Source of the DNA: Actinomycetota bacterium
Lineage (GTDB): Bacteria > Actinomycetota > Thermoleophilia > Solirubrobacterales > Solirubrobacteraceae
Assembly: GCA_005883215.1 (NCBI GenBank)
Contig: VAYS01000006.1
Coordinates: 1-64,000 of the forward strand
Direction: 5' to 3'
DNA: 64,000 nt
In this document: positions 16,142-25,277 of the stretch, piece after piece
Position numbering within the stretch: the stretch's first letter is position 1
Layout of the letters: the number at the start of each line of letters is the position of its first letter
Program-made: the position numbers and the translations under genes
The notes under the pieces: model-generated
Database searches by the model: none
Seen by the model: the letters and a program-made list of their open reading frames with translations, nothing else
Told to the model about the DNA's origin: nothing

Positions 16142-17350
16142 ATGGCTGTCGCCACCGATCTCATCGCCAAGACCGACGAGCAGAAGGCCATCACCGAGAT
16201 GGTCCGCCAGTTCGCCGACGAGAAGATCCTGCCCAACGCCGAGCACTACGACCACGAGGACGAGTTCCCGGCGCCGATCGTCGAGCAGATGAAGGACCTG
16301 GGGTTGTTCGGGGTGACCATCCCCGAGGAGTACGGGGGCATGGGCCTCGACCTGACCACCTACGCGATGATCGTCGAGGAGCTCTCGCGCGGCTGGATCT
16401 CGATCTCGGGCATCGTCAACACCCACTTCATCGGCTCCTACCTGCTGATGAAGTTCGGCACCGAGGAGCAAAAGCAGAAGTACCTGGCGCGCATGGCCAC
16501 CGGCGAGATCCGGGCGGCGTTCTCGCTCTCGGAGCCCGAATGCGGCTCCGACGTGCAGGCGATCAAGACCACCGCGCGCAAGCTCGACGGGGCATATGAG
16601 ATCAACGGCCAGAAGATGTGGGTCACCAACGGCCTGCTCTCCAGCCTGGTCTTCGTGCTGGTCAAGACCGACCCCTCGGCCGAGCCCAAGTACAAGGGCA
16701 TGACCTGCTTCATTGCCGAGAAGGAGCCCGGCGTCTCCGAGAACAGCGGCGAGTACGCCGGCTTCACCGTCCCGCCCAAGATCAAGAAGCTCGGCTACAA
16801 AGGCGTCGAGTCCACCGAGCTTGTCTTCGATGGCTACCGCTGCCCGGCGGAGAACATCCTCGGCGGGGAGGAGGCGGGCCTGGGGCAGGGCTTCGTCCAG
16901 ATGATGGACGCCCTCGAAGTCGGGCGGGTCAACGTGGCCGCCCGCGGCGTGGGGATCGCCCAGCGCGCGCTGGAGCTCGCGCTGCGCTATTCCCAGGAGC
17001 GAAAGGCGTTCGGCAAGGAGATCGCCCAGCACCAGGCGATCCAGTTCAAGCTGGCCGACATGGCCACCCAGGTGGAGGCCGCCCGCCTGCTCACCTTGCG
17101 CGCCGCCCGTCTCAAGGACGCGGGCGAGCGCTCGGATCTGGAGGCGGGGATGGCCAAGCTGTTCGCCTCCGAGGCCGGGCGCTTCTGCGTCGAGGAGTCG
17201 CTACGGATCCACGGCGGCTATGGCTACTCCAAGGAATACGAGGTCGAGCGTCTATACCGCGACGCCCCGCTGCTGCTGATCGGCGAGGGAACTTCGGAGA
17301 TTCAGCGCATGGTCATCGGCCGCAAGCTCCTGCAGCGCCACAAGATCTAA
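16142..17350 (+). CDS. acyl-CoA dehydrogenase (candidate methylsuccinyl-CoA dehydrogenase)
   Basis: A 402-residue FAD enzyme that introduces an alpha,beta double bond into an acyl-CoA and passes electrons to ETF. The N-domain has [13 protein letters not shown]. The middle domain has [12 protein letters not shown] and WVTNG. The C-domain has the catalytic base in [16 protein letters not shown] (Glu of EGTSE) and [19 protein letters not shown]. Length is normal. It starts a four-gene operon with a small unknown protein, phosphoketolase and acetate kinase. Because Ccr, an Ecm-type mutase, Mcl and MaoC are all in the window, it could be the methylsuccinyl-CoA dehydrogenase, but sequence alone does not decide this. 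Confidence 0.9.
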   Translation: MAVATDLIAKTDEQKAITEMVRQFADEKILPNAEHYDHEDEFPAPIVEQMKDLGLFGVTIPEEYGGMGLDLTTYAMIVEELSRGWISISGIVNTHFIGSYLLMKFGTEEQKQKYLARMATGEIRAAFSLSEPECGSDVQAIKTTARKLDGAYEINGQKMWVTNGLLSSLVFVLVKTDPSAEPKYKGMTCFIAEKEPGVSENSGEYAGFTVPPKIKKLGYKGVESTELVFDGYRCPAENILGGEEAGLGQGFVQMMDALEVGRVNVAARGVGIAQRALELALRYSQERKAFGKEIAQHQAIQFKLADMATQVEAARLLTLRAARLKDAGERSDLEAGMAKLFASEAGRFCVEESLRIHGGYGYSKEYEVERLYRDAPLLLIGEGTSEIQRMVIGRKLLQRHKI

Positions 17351-17352
17351 GC

Positions 17353-17730
17353 GTGTCCTCGGCGAGCGAGACCCACGACCTGATCGAGAGCGCCGTACGC
17401 CGTGTGCTCGACGAGGTGCCGGCGCTGCGTCCGATGAAGCTGGTGATCGGCCTCGACCTGCGCGCCCGCGGCGACGTGCAGCAGTACCGCATCGAGCTGC
17501 CCGGCCTCGAGGTGAGCAAGGACGCGGCCGGCGACGCCAAAGTGCGGGTCGAGGTGCCCCGGGCGTTCTTCAACGAGATGGCCAAGGACGGTCGGGTCGC
17601 CGACTGGCGCGAGGCGTTCTCCTACGGTCAGGCCAAGGCCACCGGGGTGGAGCAGTACCTGCGCCTGATCGAGCGCGTGGTCGAGCGCCAGGAGGAGCGC
17701 GCTCGCACCCGCAAGGTCAGGCAGCGCTGA
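17353..17730 (+). CDS. small conserved-looking protein, possibly SCP2-like
   Basis: A 125-residue cytosolic protein I cannot assign firmly. It begins with a helix ([16 protein letters not shown]), then alternating strands ([40 protein letters not shown]) and a C-terminal helix rich in Arg/Glu. The last part ([35 protein letters not shown]) is loosely reminiscent of SCP2 sterol-carrier domains, which bind lipids or acyl-CoAs. Its GTG lies 2 bases after the dehydrogenase stop, and its stop overlaps the proposed CTG start of phosphoketolase. That position inside the operon supports a real gene. Confidence 0.75.
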   Translation: MSSASETHDLIESAVRRVLDEVPALRPMKLVIGLDLRARGDVQQYRIELPGLEVSKDAAGDAKVRVEVPRAFFNEMAKDGRVADWREAFSYGQAKATGVEQYLRLIERVVERQEERARTRKVRQR

Positions 17731-20159
17731 GCTCGGCCGAGCCGACCGCCGCGCCGCTGGGCGCCGAGGAGCTGCAGCGGCTGGATGCCTATTGGCGGGC
17801 GGCCAACTACCTCTCGGTCGGCCAGATCTACCTGCTCGACAACCCGCTCCTGCGCCAGCCGCTGCGCCTGGAGCACGTAAAGCCCCGGCTGCTGGGTCAC
17901 TGGGGGACGACACCGGGCCTCAACTTCGTCTACGCCCACCTCAACCGGGCGATACGAGAGCGCGACCTGGACGCGATCTTCGTCACCGGGCCCGGGCACG
18001 GGGGGCCGGGCCTGGTGGCCAACACCTACCTCGAGGGCACCTACAGCGAGCTCTATCCCCACGTGGGCCGGGACGAGGCCGGCTTGCGGGCCCTGTTTCG
18101 CCAGTTCTCCTTCCCCGGCGGGATCCCCAGCCACGTGGCCCCCGAGACGCCGGGGTCGATCCACGAGGGCGGCGAGCTGGGCTACGGCCTGGCCCACGCC
18201 TACGGCGCCGCCTTTGACAACCCGGAGCTGCTGGTGTGCTGCGTGGTGGGCGACGGCGAGGCCGAGACCGGACCGCTGGCGGCGAGCTGGCACTCCAACA
18301 AGTTCCTCAACCCGGGCCGCGACGGCGCCGTGCTGCCGGTCCTCCATCTCAATGGCTACAAGATCGCCAACCCGACCGTGCTGGCCCGCATCGGCGAGGA
18401 AGAGCTGCTCGAGTTGCTGCGCGGGTACGGCTACTCGCCGCGTCTGGTCTCGGGATCCGAGCCCGAGGCCACGCACCAGCAGATGGCGCACGCCCTGAGC
18501 ACCTGCCTGGAGGAGATCGCCGAGGCCCGGGCCGGGGCCAGGGCGCTGGGCGACGGTCGCGCCCCGGCGCGGCCCCGGTGGCCGATGATCGTGCTTCGCA
18601 CGCCCAAGGGCTGGACCGGGCCGCGCGAGGTCGACGGCCTGCCCGCCGAGGGGAGCTTTCGCTCCCACCAGGTGCCGCTCGCCGAGCTGCGCGAAAACCC
18701 CGGGCACCTGGCTCTGCTCGAGACCTGGATGCGCAGCTATCGGCCCGAGGAGCTGTTCGACGAGGCCGGCGCGCTGCGCCCCGAGCTGGCCGCGCTGGCC
18801 CCCGACGGGGAACGGCGCATGGGAGCCAATCCCCACGCCAACGGCGGACTGCTGCTGCGCGACCTGCGGCTGCCCGACTTCCGCGACTACGCCGTGCCGG
18901 TGCCCACCCCGGCCACCGGCACCGCGGAGGCCACGCGCGTGCTCGGCGGCTTTTTACGCGACGTCTTCGCCGCCAACGCGGACACGGCCAACTTCCGGCT
19001 GTTCGGCCCCGACGAGACGGCGTCCAACCGCCTGCAGAACGTCTTCGAGGTCACCGACCGCGTCTGGGAGGCCGAGGCGCGGGCGACCGACGACCACCTC
19101 TCCCCCGACGGACGGGTGATGGAGGTGCTGAGCGAGCATCTGTGCCAGGGCTGGCTGGAGGGATACCTGCTCACCGGTCGACACGGGCTGTTCAACTGCT
19201 ACGAGGCGTTCATCCACATCGTCGACTCGATGTTCAACCAGCACGCCAAATGGCTGAAGGTCACCCGCGAGATCCCCTGGCGGCGCCCGATCGCCTCGCT
19301 GAACTACCTGCTCTCCTCGCACGTCTGGCGCCAGGACCACAACGGGTTCTCCCACCAGGACCCGGGGTTCATCGACCACGTGGTCAACAAGAAGGCCCAC
19401 ATCGTCCGCGTGTACCTGCCCCCCGACGCCAACTGCCTGCTCTCGGTCGCCGACCACTGTCTGCGCTCGCGCGACTACGTCAACGTGATCGTGGCCGGCA
19501 AGCAGCCGGCGCTCAGCTATTTGGCTATGGACGAGGCGATCGCCCACTGCACGCGCGGAATCGGCATCTGGGAGTGGGCGAGCAACGACGAGGGCGGCGC
19601 ACCCGACGTGGTGTTGGCCTGCGCAGGGGACGTGCCCACTCTGGAGACGGTGGCCGCCGCCGCCATCCTGCGCACCGAGCTGCCGGAGGTCAGGGTGCGC
19701 GTGGTCAACGTCGTCGACCTCATGCGCCTCCAGCCCGACACCCAGCACCCGCACGGCCTGTCCGACGCCGAGTTCGACGCGCTGTTCACCGCCGACCGCC
19801 CGGTGATCTTCGCCTACCACGGCTATCCGTGGCTGATCCACCGGCTCACCTACCGGCGCACCAACCACGACAACCTCCACGTTCGGGGCTACAAGGAGGA
19901 GGGCACCACCACCACCCCGTTCGACATGGTCATGCTCAACGACATGGACCGCTTCCACCTGGTCATGGACGTGGTCGACCGGGTCCCCGGCCTGGAGCCC
20001 CAGGCCGCGCACCTGCGCCAGCGGATGGTCGATGAGCGCCTGCGTCATCGCGCCTACACCCGCGACGTCGGCGACGACACGCCCGAGGTCCGCCACTGGA
20101 CCTGGCCGGGCGACGGCGCCTCTACGGATCCGCGCCCGCCGCGCGGCGCGCCCGCCTAG
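17727..20159 (+). CDS. xfp: xylulose-5-phosphate/fructose-6-phosphate phosphoketolase (proposed CTG start)
   Basis: A TPP-dependent enzyme that splits xylulose 5-P or fructose 6-P with phosphate to acetyl phosphate plus an aldose phosphate. From 17727 the protein is 810 residues, the usual family length. The first 95 residues ([42 protein letters not shown]) are unmistakable family sequence but contain no ATG, GTG or TTG. The only start-like codon at the right place is CTG 17727, overlapping the previous stop (CTGA). The first conventional start, GTG 18015, would delete essential active-site residues. GDGEAETGP is the TPP-binding segment. ackA follows 3 bp downstream. Confidence 0.9.
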   Translation: MSSAEPTAAPLGAEELQRLDAYWRAANYLSVGQIYLLDNPLLRQPLRLEHVKPRLLGHWGTTPGLNFVYAHLNRAIRERDLDAIFVTGPGHGGPGLVANTYLEGTYSELYPHVGRDEAGLRALFRQFSFPGGIPSHVAPETPGSIHEGGELGYGLAHAYGAAFDNPELLVCCVVGDGEAETGPLAASWHSNKFLNPGRDGAVLPVLHLNGYKIANPTVLARIGEEELLELLRGYGYSPRLVSGSEPEATHQQMAHALSTCLEEIAEARAGARALGDGRAPARPRWPMIVLRTPKGWTGPREVDGLPAEGSFRSHQVPLAELRENPGHLALLETWMRSYRPEELFDEAGALRPELAALAPDGERRMGANPHANGGLLLRDLRLPDFRDYAVPVPTPATGTAEATRVLGGFLRDVFAANADTANFRLFGPDETASNRLQNVFEVTDRVWEAEARATDDHLSPDGRVMEVLSEHLCQGWLEGYLLTGRHGLFNCYEAFIHIVDSMFNQHAKWLKVTREIPWRRPIASLNYLLSSHVWRQDHNGFSHQDPGFIDHVVNKKAHIVRVYLPPDANCLLSVADHCLRSRDYVNVIVAGKQPALSYLAMDEAIAHCTRGIGIWEWASNDEGGAPDVVLACAGDVPTLETVAAAAILRTELPEVRVRVVNVVDLMRLQPDTQHPHGLSDAEFDALFTADRPVIFAYHGYPWLIHRLTYRRTNHDNLHVRGYKEEGTTTTPFDMVMLNDMDRFHLVMDVVDRVPGLEPQAAHLRQRMVDERLRHRAYTRDVGDDTPEVRHWTWPGDGASTDPRPPRGAPA

Positions 20160-20162
20160 GGC

Positions 20163-21266
20163 GTGCTCGTGCTGGTCATAAACGCCGGCTCGAGCAGCCT
20201 CAAGCACGCGCTGGTCGATCCCGACCGCGCCGGCCCGCCCGCCACGGAGGCGGAGCGCTGGGAGCCCGGGGCGCCCGCCGGTGCCCACGCGCGGGTGCTC
20301 CGGCGCGCGCTTTCTGGCTTGGGGGCCCCGCCCGACGCCGTCGGACACCGCCTGGTGCACGGGGGCGAGCGCTTCGTCGACCCCGTCGTGGTCGACGACG
20401 AGGTGCGCGCCGGCCTCGAGGAGCTGCTGGAGCTTGCGCCGCTGCACAACCGGGGCGGGCTGGAGGCGCTCGACGCGGCGCGGGAGCTGTACCCGGAGCG
20501 CGCCCATGTGGCCTGCTTTGACACCGCGTTTCACCGCACCCTGCCTTCCGCCGCGCGCACCTACGCCCTGCCCCGCTCCTGGCGCGAGGAGCTCGGCGCG
20601 CGCCGCTTTGGCTTTCACGGGCTAAACGTCGCCTACTGCGCGCGTCGTGCGGCGGCCCTCCTGGGCGAGGACGCGGTGCGCCGCCTGGTGGTCTGCCATC
20701 TGGGCAGCGGCAGCTCGGTCACCGCGGTGCACGAAGGGCGTTCGGCCGACACCACGATGGGATGGACGCCGCTGGAAGGGGTGCCGATGGCCACGCGCAG
20801 CGGCTCGATCGATCCGGCGATCGCGCTCGCGCTCGTACGCCGAGGCCGCAGCGCCGAGGAGGTGGAGCACGGTCTAAACCACGCCTCGGGCCTGCGGGGG
20901 CTGGCGGGCACCCCCGACTTGCGCGAGGTGCTGGCCGCGGCCGAGCGCTCCGATGCCGACGCCAGCTTGGCGGTCGAGGTGATGGCGCGCGGGGTGGGCG
21001 GCGCCGTGGCGGCGATGAGCACCGCCCTGGGCGGGCTCGACTGCCTGGTGTTCACCGGCGGAGCCGGGGAGCATGCCCCAGCGCTGCGGGCGGCGATCGC
21101 CGAGCGTCTGGTGCACCTGGGGGTTGGGCTCGGACCGGCCAACCAGGCCCCCGAAACCGACGGCGCTATCGGTGCGCCGGGGGCCTCGGTCCACGTGCTG
21201 GTGATACGCGCCGGAGAGGAGGCGGAGATCGCGCGGGCCACACGGGCCTTGCTGGCTGGCTCCTGA
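20163..21266 (+). CDS. ackA: acetate kinase
   Basis: Converts acetyl phosphate plus ADP to acetate plus ATP (reversible), cytosolic. ASKHA-fold landmarks: INAGSSSLK at the N-terminus, VGHRLVHGGE, FDTAFHRTLP, the RRFGFHGLN segment with the catalytic Arg/His region, HLGSGSSVTAV (phosphate binding) and FTGGAGEHAPALR. At 367 residues it is slightly shorter than the roughly 400 of typical AckA. Its GTG start is 3 bases after the phosphoketolase stop, so acetyl phosphate made by Xfp is used directly for ATP. No phosphotransacetylase is encoded nearby. Confidence 0.95.
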   Translation: MLVLVINAGSSSLKHALVDPDRAGPPATEAERWEPGAPAGAHARVLRRALSGLGAPPDAVGHRLVHGGERFVDPVVVDDEVRAGLEELLELAPLHNRGGLEALDAARELYPERAHVACFDTAFHRTLPSAARTYALPRSWREELGARRFGFHGLNVAYCARRAAALLGEDAVRRLVVCHLGSGSSVTAVHEGRSADTTMGWTPLEGVPMATRSGSIDPAIALALVRRGRSAEEVEHGLNHASGLRGLAGTPDLREVLAAAERSDADASLAVEVMARGVGGAVAAMSTALGGLDCLVFTGGAGEHAPALRAAIAERLVHLGVGLGPANQAPETDGAIGAPGASVHVLVIRAGEEAEIARATRALLAGS

Positions 21267-21470
21267 GCCCCGACGCTCGCCCGTCGGCAGTAGAAACCCG
21301 CAGCCGATGCGCAGCTTTGCCCTGATGTCCAGGGCTTCGCGCGCTCATACGGTGTCGCTCGTCCAGACGGCTGTCTGGATTGGCCGGGCCAAAGGCGGAG
21401 ACACCCCCGTCGGCCTGGTCCACGGGGGCGCGGCCCCGCCCGCCTGGGGCTGCGCCCACCCTTCTAGCGC

Positions 21471-21500
21471 GGTCCGGGCGGGAGTGCTCTCGCCCGGACC
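21471..21500. terminator. bidirectional hairpin between convergent ackA and ybjQ-like genes
   Basis: GGTCCGGGCGGGAG and CTCGCCCGGACC form a strong GC-rich stem around a TGCT loop. A second copy of the right arm (CCCGGACCGACGC) recurs at 21525-21537, so alternative pairings are possible. It lies in the 270-bp gap between two convergent genes; I see no credible gene in 21267-21536. Confidence 0.65.
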
Positions 21501-21536
21501 GACGCCCCCGGGGGCAGTGCTCCCCCCGGACCGACG

Positions 21537-21860
21537 CTAGCTGGCCTTGCGCGCCCGGACCGCCGTCCCGTAGGCGCAGATCTCGGTCCACGTCCCGCCG
21601 ATCTCCGACGTGTCGAAGCGAAACGCCAGGATCGCGGTGGCGCCCTTCTCCTCGGCCGACTGCACGCACCGCTCGGTGACCTGGTCGCGGCTGTCGACGA
21701 GCGCCTTGGTCATCCCCTTGAGCTCGCCGCCGACCAGCGACTTGAGCCCAGCGCCGAACTGCGAGCCGAGGTTGCGCGAGCGCACGGTGAGGCCGAAGAC
21801 CTCGCCGAGCACCTCGTCGATCTCATAGCCCGGCAGGTCGTTCATGGTTGAGATGATCAT
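21537..21860 (-). CDS. YbjQ family (UPF0145) protein
   Basis: A 107-residue member of the YbjQ/UPF0145 family, small pentamer-forming proteins of uncertain function. The family pattern is clear: MNDLPGYEIDEVLGEVFGLTVRS, then a helix with GLKSLVGGELKGMTKALVDSRD and the end region ATAILAFRFDTSEIGGTWTEICAYGTAV. The start is taken at ATG 21860, which lies 10 nt after TATTGT (21871-21876 on the minus strand); a longer start at 21872 is possible but overlaps that element. It is convergent with ackA. Confidence 0.9.
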   Translation of the reverse strand: MIISTMNDLPGYEIDEVLGEVFGLTVRSRNLGSQFGAGLKSLVGGELKGMTKALVDSRDQVTERCVQSAEEKGATAILAFRFDTSEIGGTWTEICAYGTAVRARKAS

Positions 21861-21917
21861 TGGAGAGCGCACAATACCCGGGCGGCCGCCCTCGCGGTGC
21901 GCAGGAGGCTGGCTGGG

Positions 21918-22703
21918 TCAGTTCTGGGTGCCCCGGCCGTTCTGCTCGCCGGGGCACCACCACGTCGTGCGTCCCCCGATGCGCGAGCGCTCCAGGCCCC
22001 CACCACACCGCGGGCAGCGGCCGCCGCGCCGCCGCTCGCCGATCAGGCGGCCCGTGTGCACGCCGCCGTGGCGAATCGCCGCCCGCACCGCCGCGCGCAG
22101 CTCGCGTCGCAGACGGTCGAGCTCGGTCGGCGACAGGGAGCCCGCCGGCCGCGCGGGCAGGAGGCGAGCGCGCCACAGCGCCTCGTCGGCGAGCAGGTTG
22201 CCCACTCCGGCCAGCACCGACTGGTCCATGAGCCGCGCCTTGACCGGACCCCGGCCCCGGCCGACCCGGGCGCGGAACTCGGGGCGGGATACCTCGGCCG
22301 CGTCCGGGCCCAGACCGGAGAGGTCGGGCTCCAGGCGGGCTCGGCCCAGGCGGCGCTTGTCGCGCAGGCTAAGGCGCCCGCCGTCCTCGAACTCGAGCAC
22401 GAAGCGGTCCCAGCGCTCGCCCACCGGCTGGGGGTCGCCCTCGCCGGCCTCGTCGACCACGATCCGGCCCGCCATTCCCAGGTGCAATCCGAGCACCGGC
22501 CCGATATCGGTCTCACACCACATCGTCTTGCCTTGCCGGTGGGCCGCGGTCAGGCGGGCGCCGGTGAGCGCGTCGGCGATCTCCCCGGGCGCGTGGGGCC
22601 GGCAGACGTAGGTGTCGCGGTCGTTGACCGCCACGATTGCCCGCCCCAGGGCGGCGCGCTCGATCAGGGCCCGGGCCCGCTCGACCTCCGGTAGCTCGGG
22701 CAC
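21918..22703 (-). CDS. Fpg/Nei family DNA glycosylase with altered zinc finger
   Basis: A 261-residue bifunctional DNA glycosylase/AP lyase that removes oxidised bases. After Met removal the protein starts PELPEVE, giving the Pro nucleophile and catalytic Glu. The lysine loop (RQGKTMWCE) and the helix-two-turn-helix segment (QSVLAGVGNLLADEALWRA) are intact. The C-terminal zinc finger reads CPRCGG...WWCPGEQ, so the fourth cysteine of the usual CPxCQ is replaced by Glu. Start GTG 22703. Whether it acts on 8-oxoG (MutM) or pyrimidines (Nei) cannot be decided by eye. Confidence 0.88.
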   Translation of the reverse strand: MPELPEVERARALIERAALGRAIVAVNDRDTYVCRPHAPGEIADALTGARLTAAHRQGKTMWCETDIGPVLGLHLGMAGRIVVDEAGEGDPQPVGERWDRFVLEFEDGGRLSLRDKRRLGRARLEPDLSGLGPDAAEVSRPEFRARVGRGRGPVKARLMDQSVLAGVGNLLADEALWRARLLPARPAGSLSPTELDRLRRELRAAVRAAIRHGGVHTGRLIGERRRGGRCPRCGGGLERSRIGGRTTWWCPGEQNGRGTQN

Positions 22704-22792
22704 CTAGCGCCGCGCTCGCCGGCCGGCCGGCTTGCCCAGCTCGGCTGACGCCGTAGCCGGGCTTGCTGATGAAGGAGCGATGGCGACGCCGG

Positions 22793-23038
22793 TTACGCCA
22801 GCGCGGCCTCGTGGTCATAGAGCTTGAGCACGCGCACGCCCCCCTGCGGGGTAGCGTCCAGGCACAGCCGGCACAGGACGCACTCGTCGATGTTCTCGGC
22901 CACGATCTCGAGCCCGCCCCGCTCGGTCTGGGCGTAGATGTCCACCGGGCAGGCTTCCTCCAGCCGGGCGACCGCCTCGGCGTCGCCGGCGAGCGCGTCG
23001 TCGACCTCGATGCCGATGAAGATGCCGTCCTTTCTCAT
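22793..23038 (-). CDS. FixX-like 4Fe-4S ferredoxin
   Basis: An 81-residue protein with four cysteines: Cys30 in EACPVDIY and Cys53, Cys56, Cys59 in ECVLCRLCL. The order CP...Y followed by CxxCxxC resembles the second half of FixX-type ferredoxins, which pass electrons between ETF-quinone oxidoreductases and partners. One [4Fe-4S] cluster is expected. Its ATG overlaps the stop of the SucD-like gene (ATGA), making it the last gene of the malyl-CoA lyase operon. Why a CoA-ligase operon should carry a ferredoxin is unclear; electron transfer for an acyl-CoA dehydrogenase is one possibility. Confidence 0.8.
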   Translation of the reverse strand: MRKDGIFIGIEVDDALAGDAEAVARLEEACPVDIYAQTERGGLEIVAENIDECVLCRLCLDATPQGGVRVLKLYDHEAALA

Positions 23039-23958
23039 GCCGGGCTCGGGGATCCCAGGCGCTCGGCGATCAGCGCCGGGATCTCGGAGATCTCCTCGGC
23101 CACGGTGATTCCCGCCGCGGCCAGGCGCTCGATCTTCTCGCTCGCCGTGTCCTCCTTGCCCTCGACGATCGTGCCGGCGTGACCGAAGCTCATCCCCGGC
23201 ATCTCGTCCATGAAACGCCCGGCCATGAACGCCACGATCGGCAGCCGTGACTCGTTCTCGGTCACCCAGCGGGCGAGCTCGGCCTCCATGCGCCCACCGG
23301 GTTCGCTGTAGATGACGATCGCCTCGGTCTGCTCGTCCGCCTCGAACAGGGGCATCAGCTCGGCGTAGGTGGAGCCGATGATGGCGTCGCCGCCGATGGA
23401 CACCGCCGTGGACTGGCCCAGTCCGGCGGCGGTCAGGGTGGAGCTCATCTCCGTGGTCATTCCCCCCGAGCGGCTGATGACCCCCACCGGGCCGGGTGAG
23501 TAGGCCTTGGCCGCGTCGCGCGCCGGACCGCCGATGCCGCCCATCTTGATCACCTCGGGCACGATGATCCCCAGGCAGTTGGGTCCGATGATCCGCGCCC
23601 CGCGCAGGCCGGCCAGCTCGACCATCTCGGCCACGTCGCGGCGGGGGATCCGCTCGGTGACGATGACCACCAGCTTGACGTCGTTCTCCAGCGCCTCGAA
23701 CACGGCGTCCTTGGTGAAGGCGGGGGGGACGGTGACCACCGAGCCGTCGATCGGTCCGCCGTGGCTGTCGATGACCTGCGCGACCGTGTCGTACACCGGC
23801 ACGCCGTGGACCTCGCGTCCCTTGCGTCCCGGCGTCACGCCGCCCACGATCTTGGCCCCCTTGCCGTAATCCAGGCACTCCCGGGTCAGGTTGACCGCCT
23901 CGCGCCCGGTGATCCCCTGGACGATGAACGTGGTGTCGGCGTCGAGCAGGATCGACAT
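23035..23958 (-). CDS. SucD-like CoA ligase alpha subunit (candidate malate-CoA ligase MtkB)
   Basis: A 307-residue subunit of an ADP- or GDP-forming acyl-CoA synthetase. The N-terminal Rossmann CoA-binding domain has VQGITGREAVNLT and VGGVTPGRKG. The C-terminal ligase domain has the phosphohistidine in MSFGHAGTIVEG. Both are typical of succinyl-CoA synthetase alpha and of malate-CoA ligase MtkB. Start ATG 23958 with GGAGG 7 nt upstream; it begins 3 nt after the SucC-like stop. The operon partner malyl-CoA lyase favours malate/malyl-CoA as substrate over succinate, which is inference from context. Confidence 0.88.
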   Translation of the reverse strand: MSILLDADTTFIVQGITGREAVNLTRECLDYGKGAKIVGGVTPGRKGREVHGVPVYDTVAQVIDSHGGPIDGSVVTVPPAFTKDAVFEALENDVKLVVIVTERIPRRDVAEMVELAGLRGARIIGPNCLGIIVPEVIKMGGIGGPARDAAKAYSPGPVGVISRSGGMTTEMSSTLTAAGLGQSTAVSIGGDAIIGSTYAELMPLFEADEQTEAIVIYSEPGGRMEAELARWVTENESRLPIVAFMAGRFMDEMPGMSFGHAGTIVEGKEDTASEKIERLAAAGITVAEEISEIPALIAERLGSPSPA

Positions 23959-23960
23959 CA

Positions 23961-25238
23961 CTAGACCTCCGTGACCTCGCCCGAGGTGCGTCCGTCGACT
24001 CGGGGGGCGTCCGCGCCATCGCCCTCGGACGCAGCGGCGCCCTGGATCTTCTCCACCGCCCGGCGCGCGGCCTCGTGCAGGGAGACCCTGCGGTCGGCGT
24101 AGTCGACCCCGTAGTGGTCGAGGATCTTGAACCCCTCCTCCTCCCAGGCGCCGGGGATGCGGAAGATCGCGATCTTCTCGGCGGGGTCCATGTCAAGCTC
24201 CAGGCAGGCCTTGATCACGCCCCGGGCGACGATGTCCACCCGCGTGTTGGAGACGATCGACATCATCACGGCGATCTTGTCCACGCCGGGCTTGGTGAGC
24301 ACCAGCTTGGCCAGCCCGCACGCCTTGGCCACCGACGGGTTGCCGCCGATCTCGCAGTAGTTGGCCGGCCTTCCCCCGTACTTGCGTACGGCGTCGAACA
24401 GGGTCAGCGACCCACCGCCGGCTCCGATCACCAGCCCCAGGTCGCCGTCGAACTCGGTGACGTTGCCCGCCACCCCGCGGTGGTCCTGGGCGTCGACCGC
24501 CTCGCCGGCGAGCTCGAACTCGGTGGGCTCGCGGGCCTGGCGGGTCTCCTCGTCGCCCACCCCGAGCTCGGAGAGCAGGGCCCTCTGGCGGGGACGGGCC
24601 TCGTTCTCCATCTCCATGTGGGCGTCGAGCGCGACGAACTTGGCGTCGCCGGTCTCGCCGAGCGGGTTGATCTCGGCCAGGGTCATGTCCCGTTCTGAAA
24701 ACAGGCGGGCCAGGCGGGCCAGGATCGGGGTGATGCGGGTGAGCGCCGAACCGGTTACCCCGGTTTGGGCGATGACCTGCTTGGCCTGAAAATCGGAGAC
24801 GGAAACCAGGTTGGAGAAATGCCCGCGGCCGACGTGGTCGGGGTGGGTGGCCGCCACCTCCTCGATGTCGATGCCGCCCATGTCGGAGAACAGCATCACC
24901 GGCTGCTCGCGGATCCCGTCCCACACCACCCCGGCGTAGTACTCCTGCTTTACCTCGGCGCGCGGGTCCACCAGCACGCCGCGGGGCACGTGCCCGTTGA
25001 TCTGGAGCTCCAGGATCGTGGCCGCGTGGCCCTCGGCCTCCTCGGGGCCCTCGGCGAACTTGACCCCGCCCGCCTTCATGCGCCCGCCAGTGAGGACCTG
25101 GGACTTGATCACCGTCGGGCCCCCGATCCGCTCGGCGATCTCGCGCGCCTCGGCCGCGGTGCGGGCGAAGCCGAAGTCGGTGACCGGGATGCCGGCGCGC
25201 TTGACGATCTCCCGCGCCTCGTACTCAAAGAACCGCAT
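23961..25238 (-). CDS. SucC-like ATP-grasp CoA ligase beta subunit (candidate malate-CoA ligase MtkA)
   Basis: A 425-residue ATP-grasp subunit pairing with the following SucD-like protein. Residues 1-225 are the ATP-grasp domain (FEYEAREIVKRAGIPV, VIKSQVLTGGRMKAGGVKFA, LAEINPLGE). The C-terminal ligase domain has NYCEIGGNPS, the place of the usual NFLDVGGGA. The GGNPS variant and the long C-terminal tail (about 30 low-complexity residues) distinguish it from housekeeping SucC. It could be malate-CoA ligase, a citryl-CoA-synthetase-like protein, or a divergent succinyl-CoA synthetase. It lies 39 bp after the malyl-CoA lyase gene. Confidence 0.87.
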   Translation of the reverse strand: MRFFEYEAREIVKRAGIPVTDFGFARTAAEAREIAERIGGPTVIKSQVLTGGRMKAGGVKFAEGPEEAEGHAATILELQINGHVPRGVLVDPRAEVKQEYYAGVVWDGIREQPVMLFSDMGGIDIEEVAATHPDHVGRGHFSNLVSVSDFQAKQVIAQTGVTGSALTRITPILARLARLFSERDMTLAEINPLGETGDAKFVALDAHMEMENEARPRQRALLSELGVGDEETRQAREPTEFELAGEAVDAQDHRGVAGNVTEFDGDLGLVIGAGGGSLTLFDAVRKYGGRPANYCEIGGNPSVAKACGLAKLVLTKPGVDKIAVMMSIVSNTRVDIVARGVIKACLELDMDPAEKIAIFRIPGAWEEEGFKILDHYGVDYADRRVSLHEAARRAVEKIQGAAASEGDGADAPRVDGRTSGEVTEV

Positions 25239-25277
25239 CGGGCGGGGAACCCTAGCGTCCTGGGCCGGGCCGGCGAC

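Noticed and set aside
21267-21536. Small plus-strand ORF (77 residues) after ackA
   Set aside because: It runs through a terminator-like hairpin, has no ribosome-binding site and is low-complexity Pro/Gly/Ala.
23035-25238. Ordinary TCA-cycle succinyl-CoA synthetase
   Set aside because: Not excluded, but the operon with malyl-CoA lyase and the NYCEIGGNPS variant make a dedicated malate/malyl-CoA or related ligase more likely.
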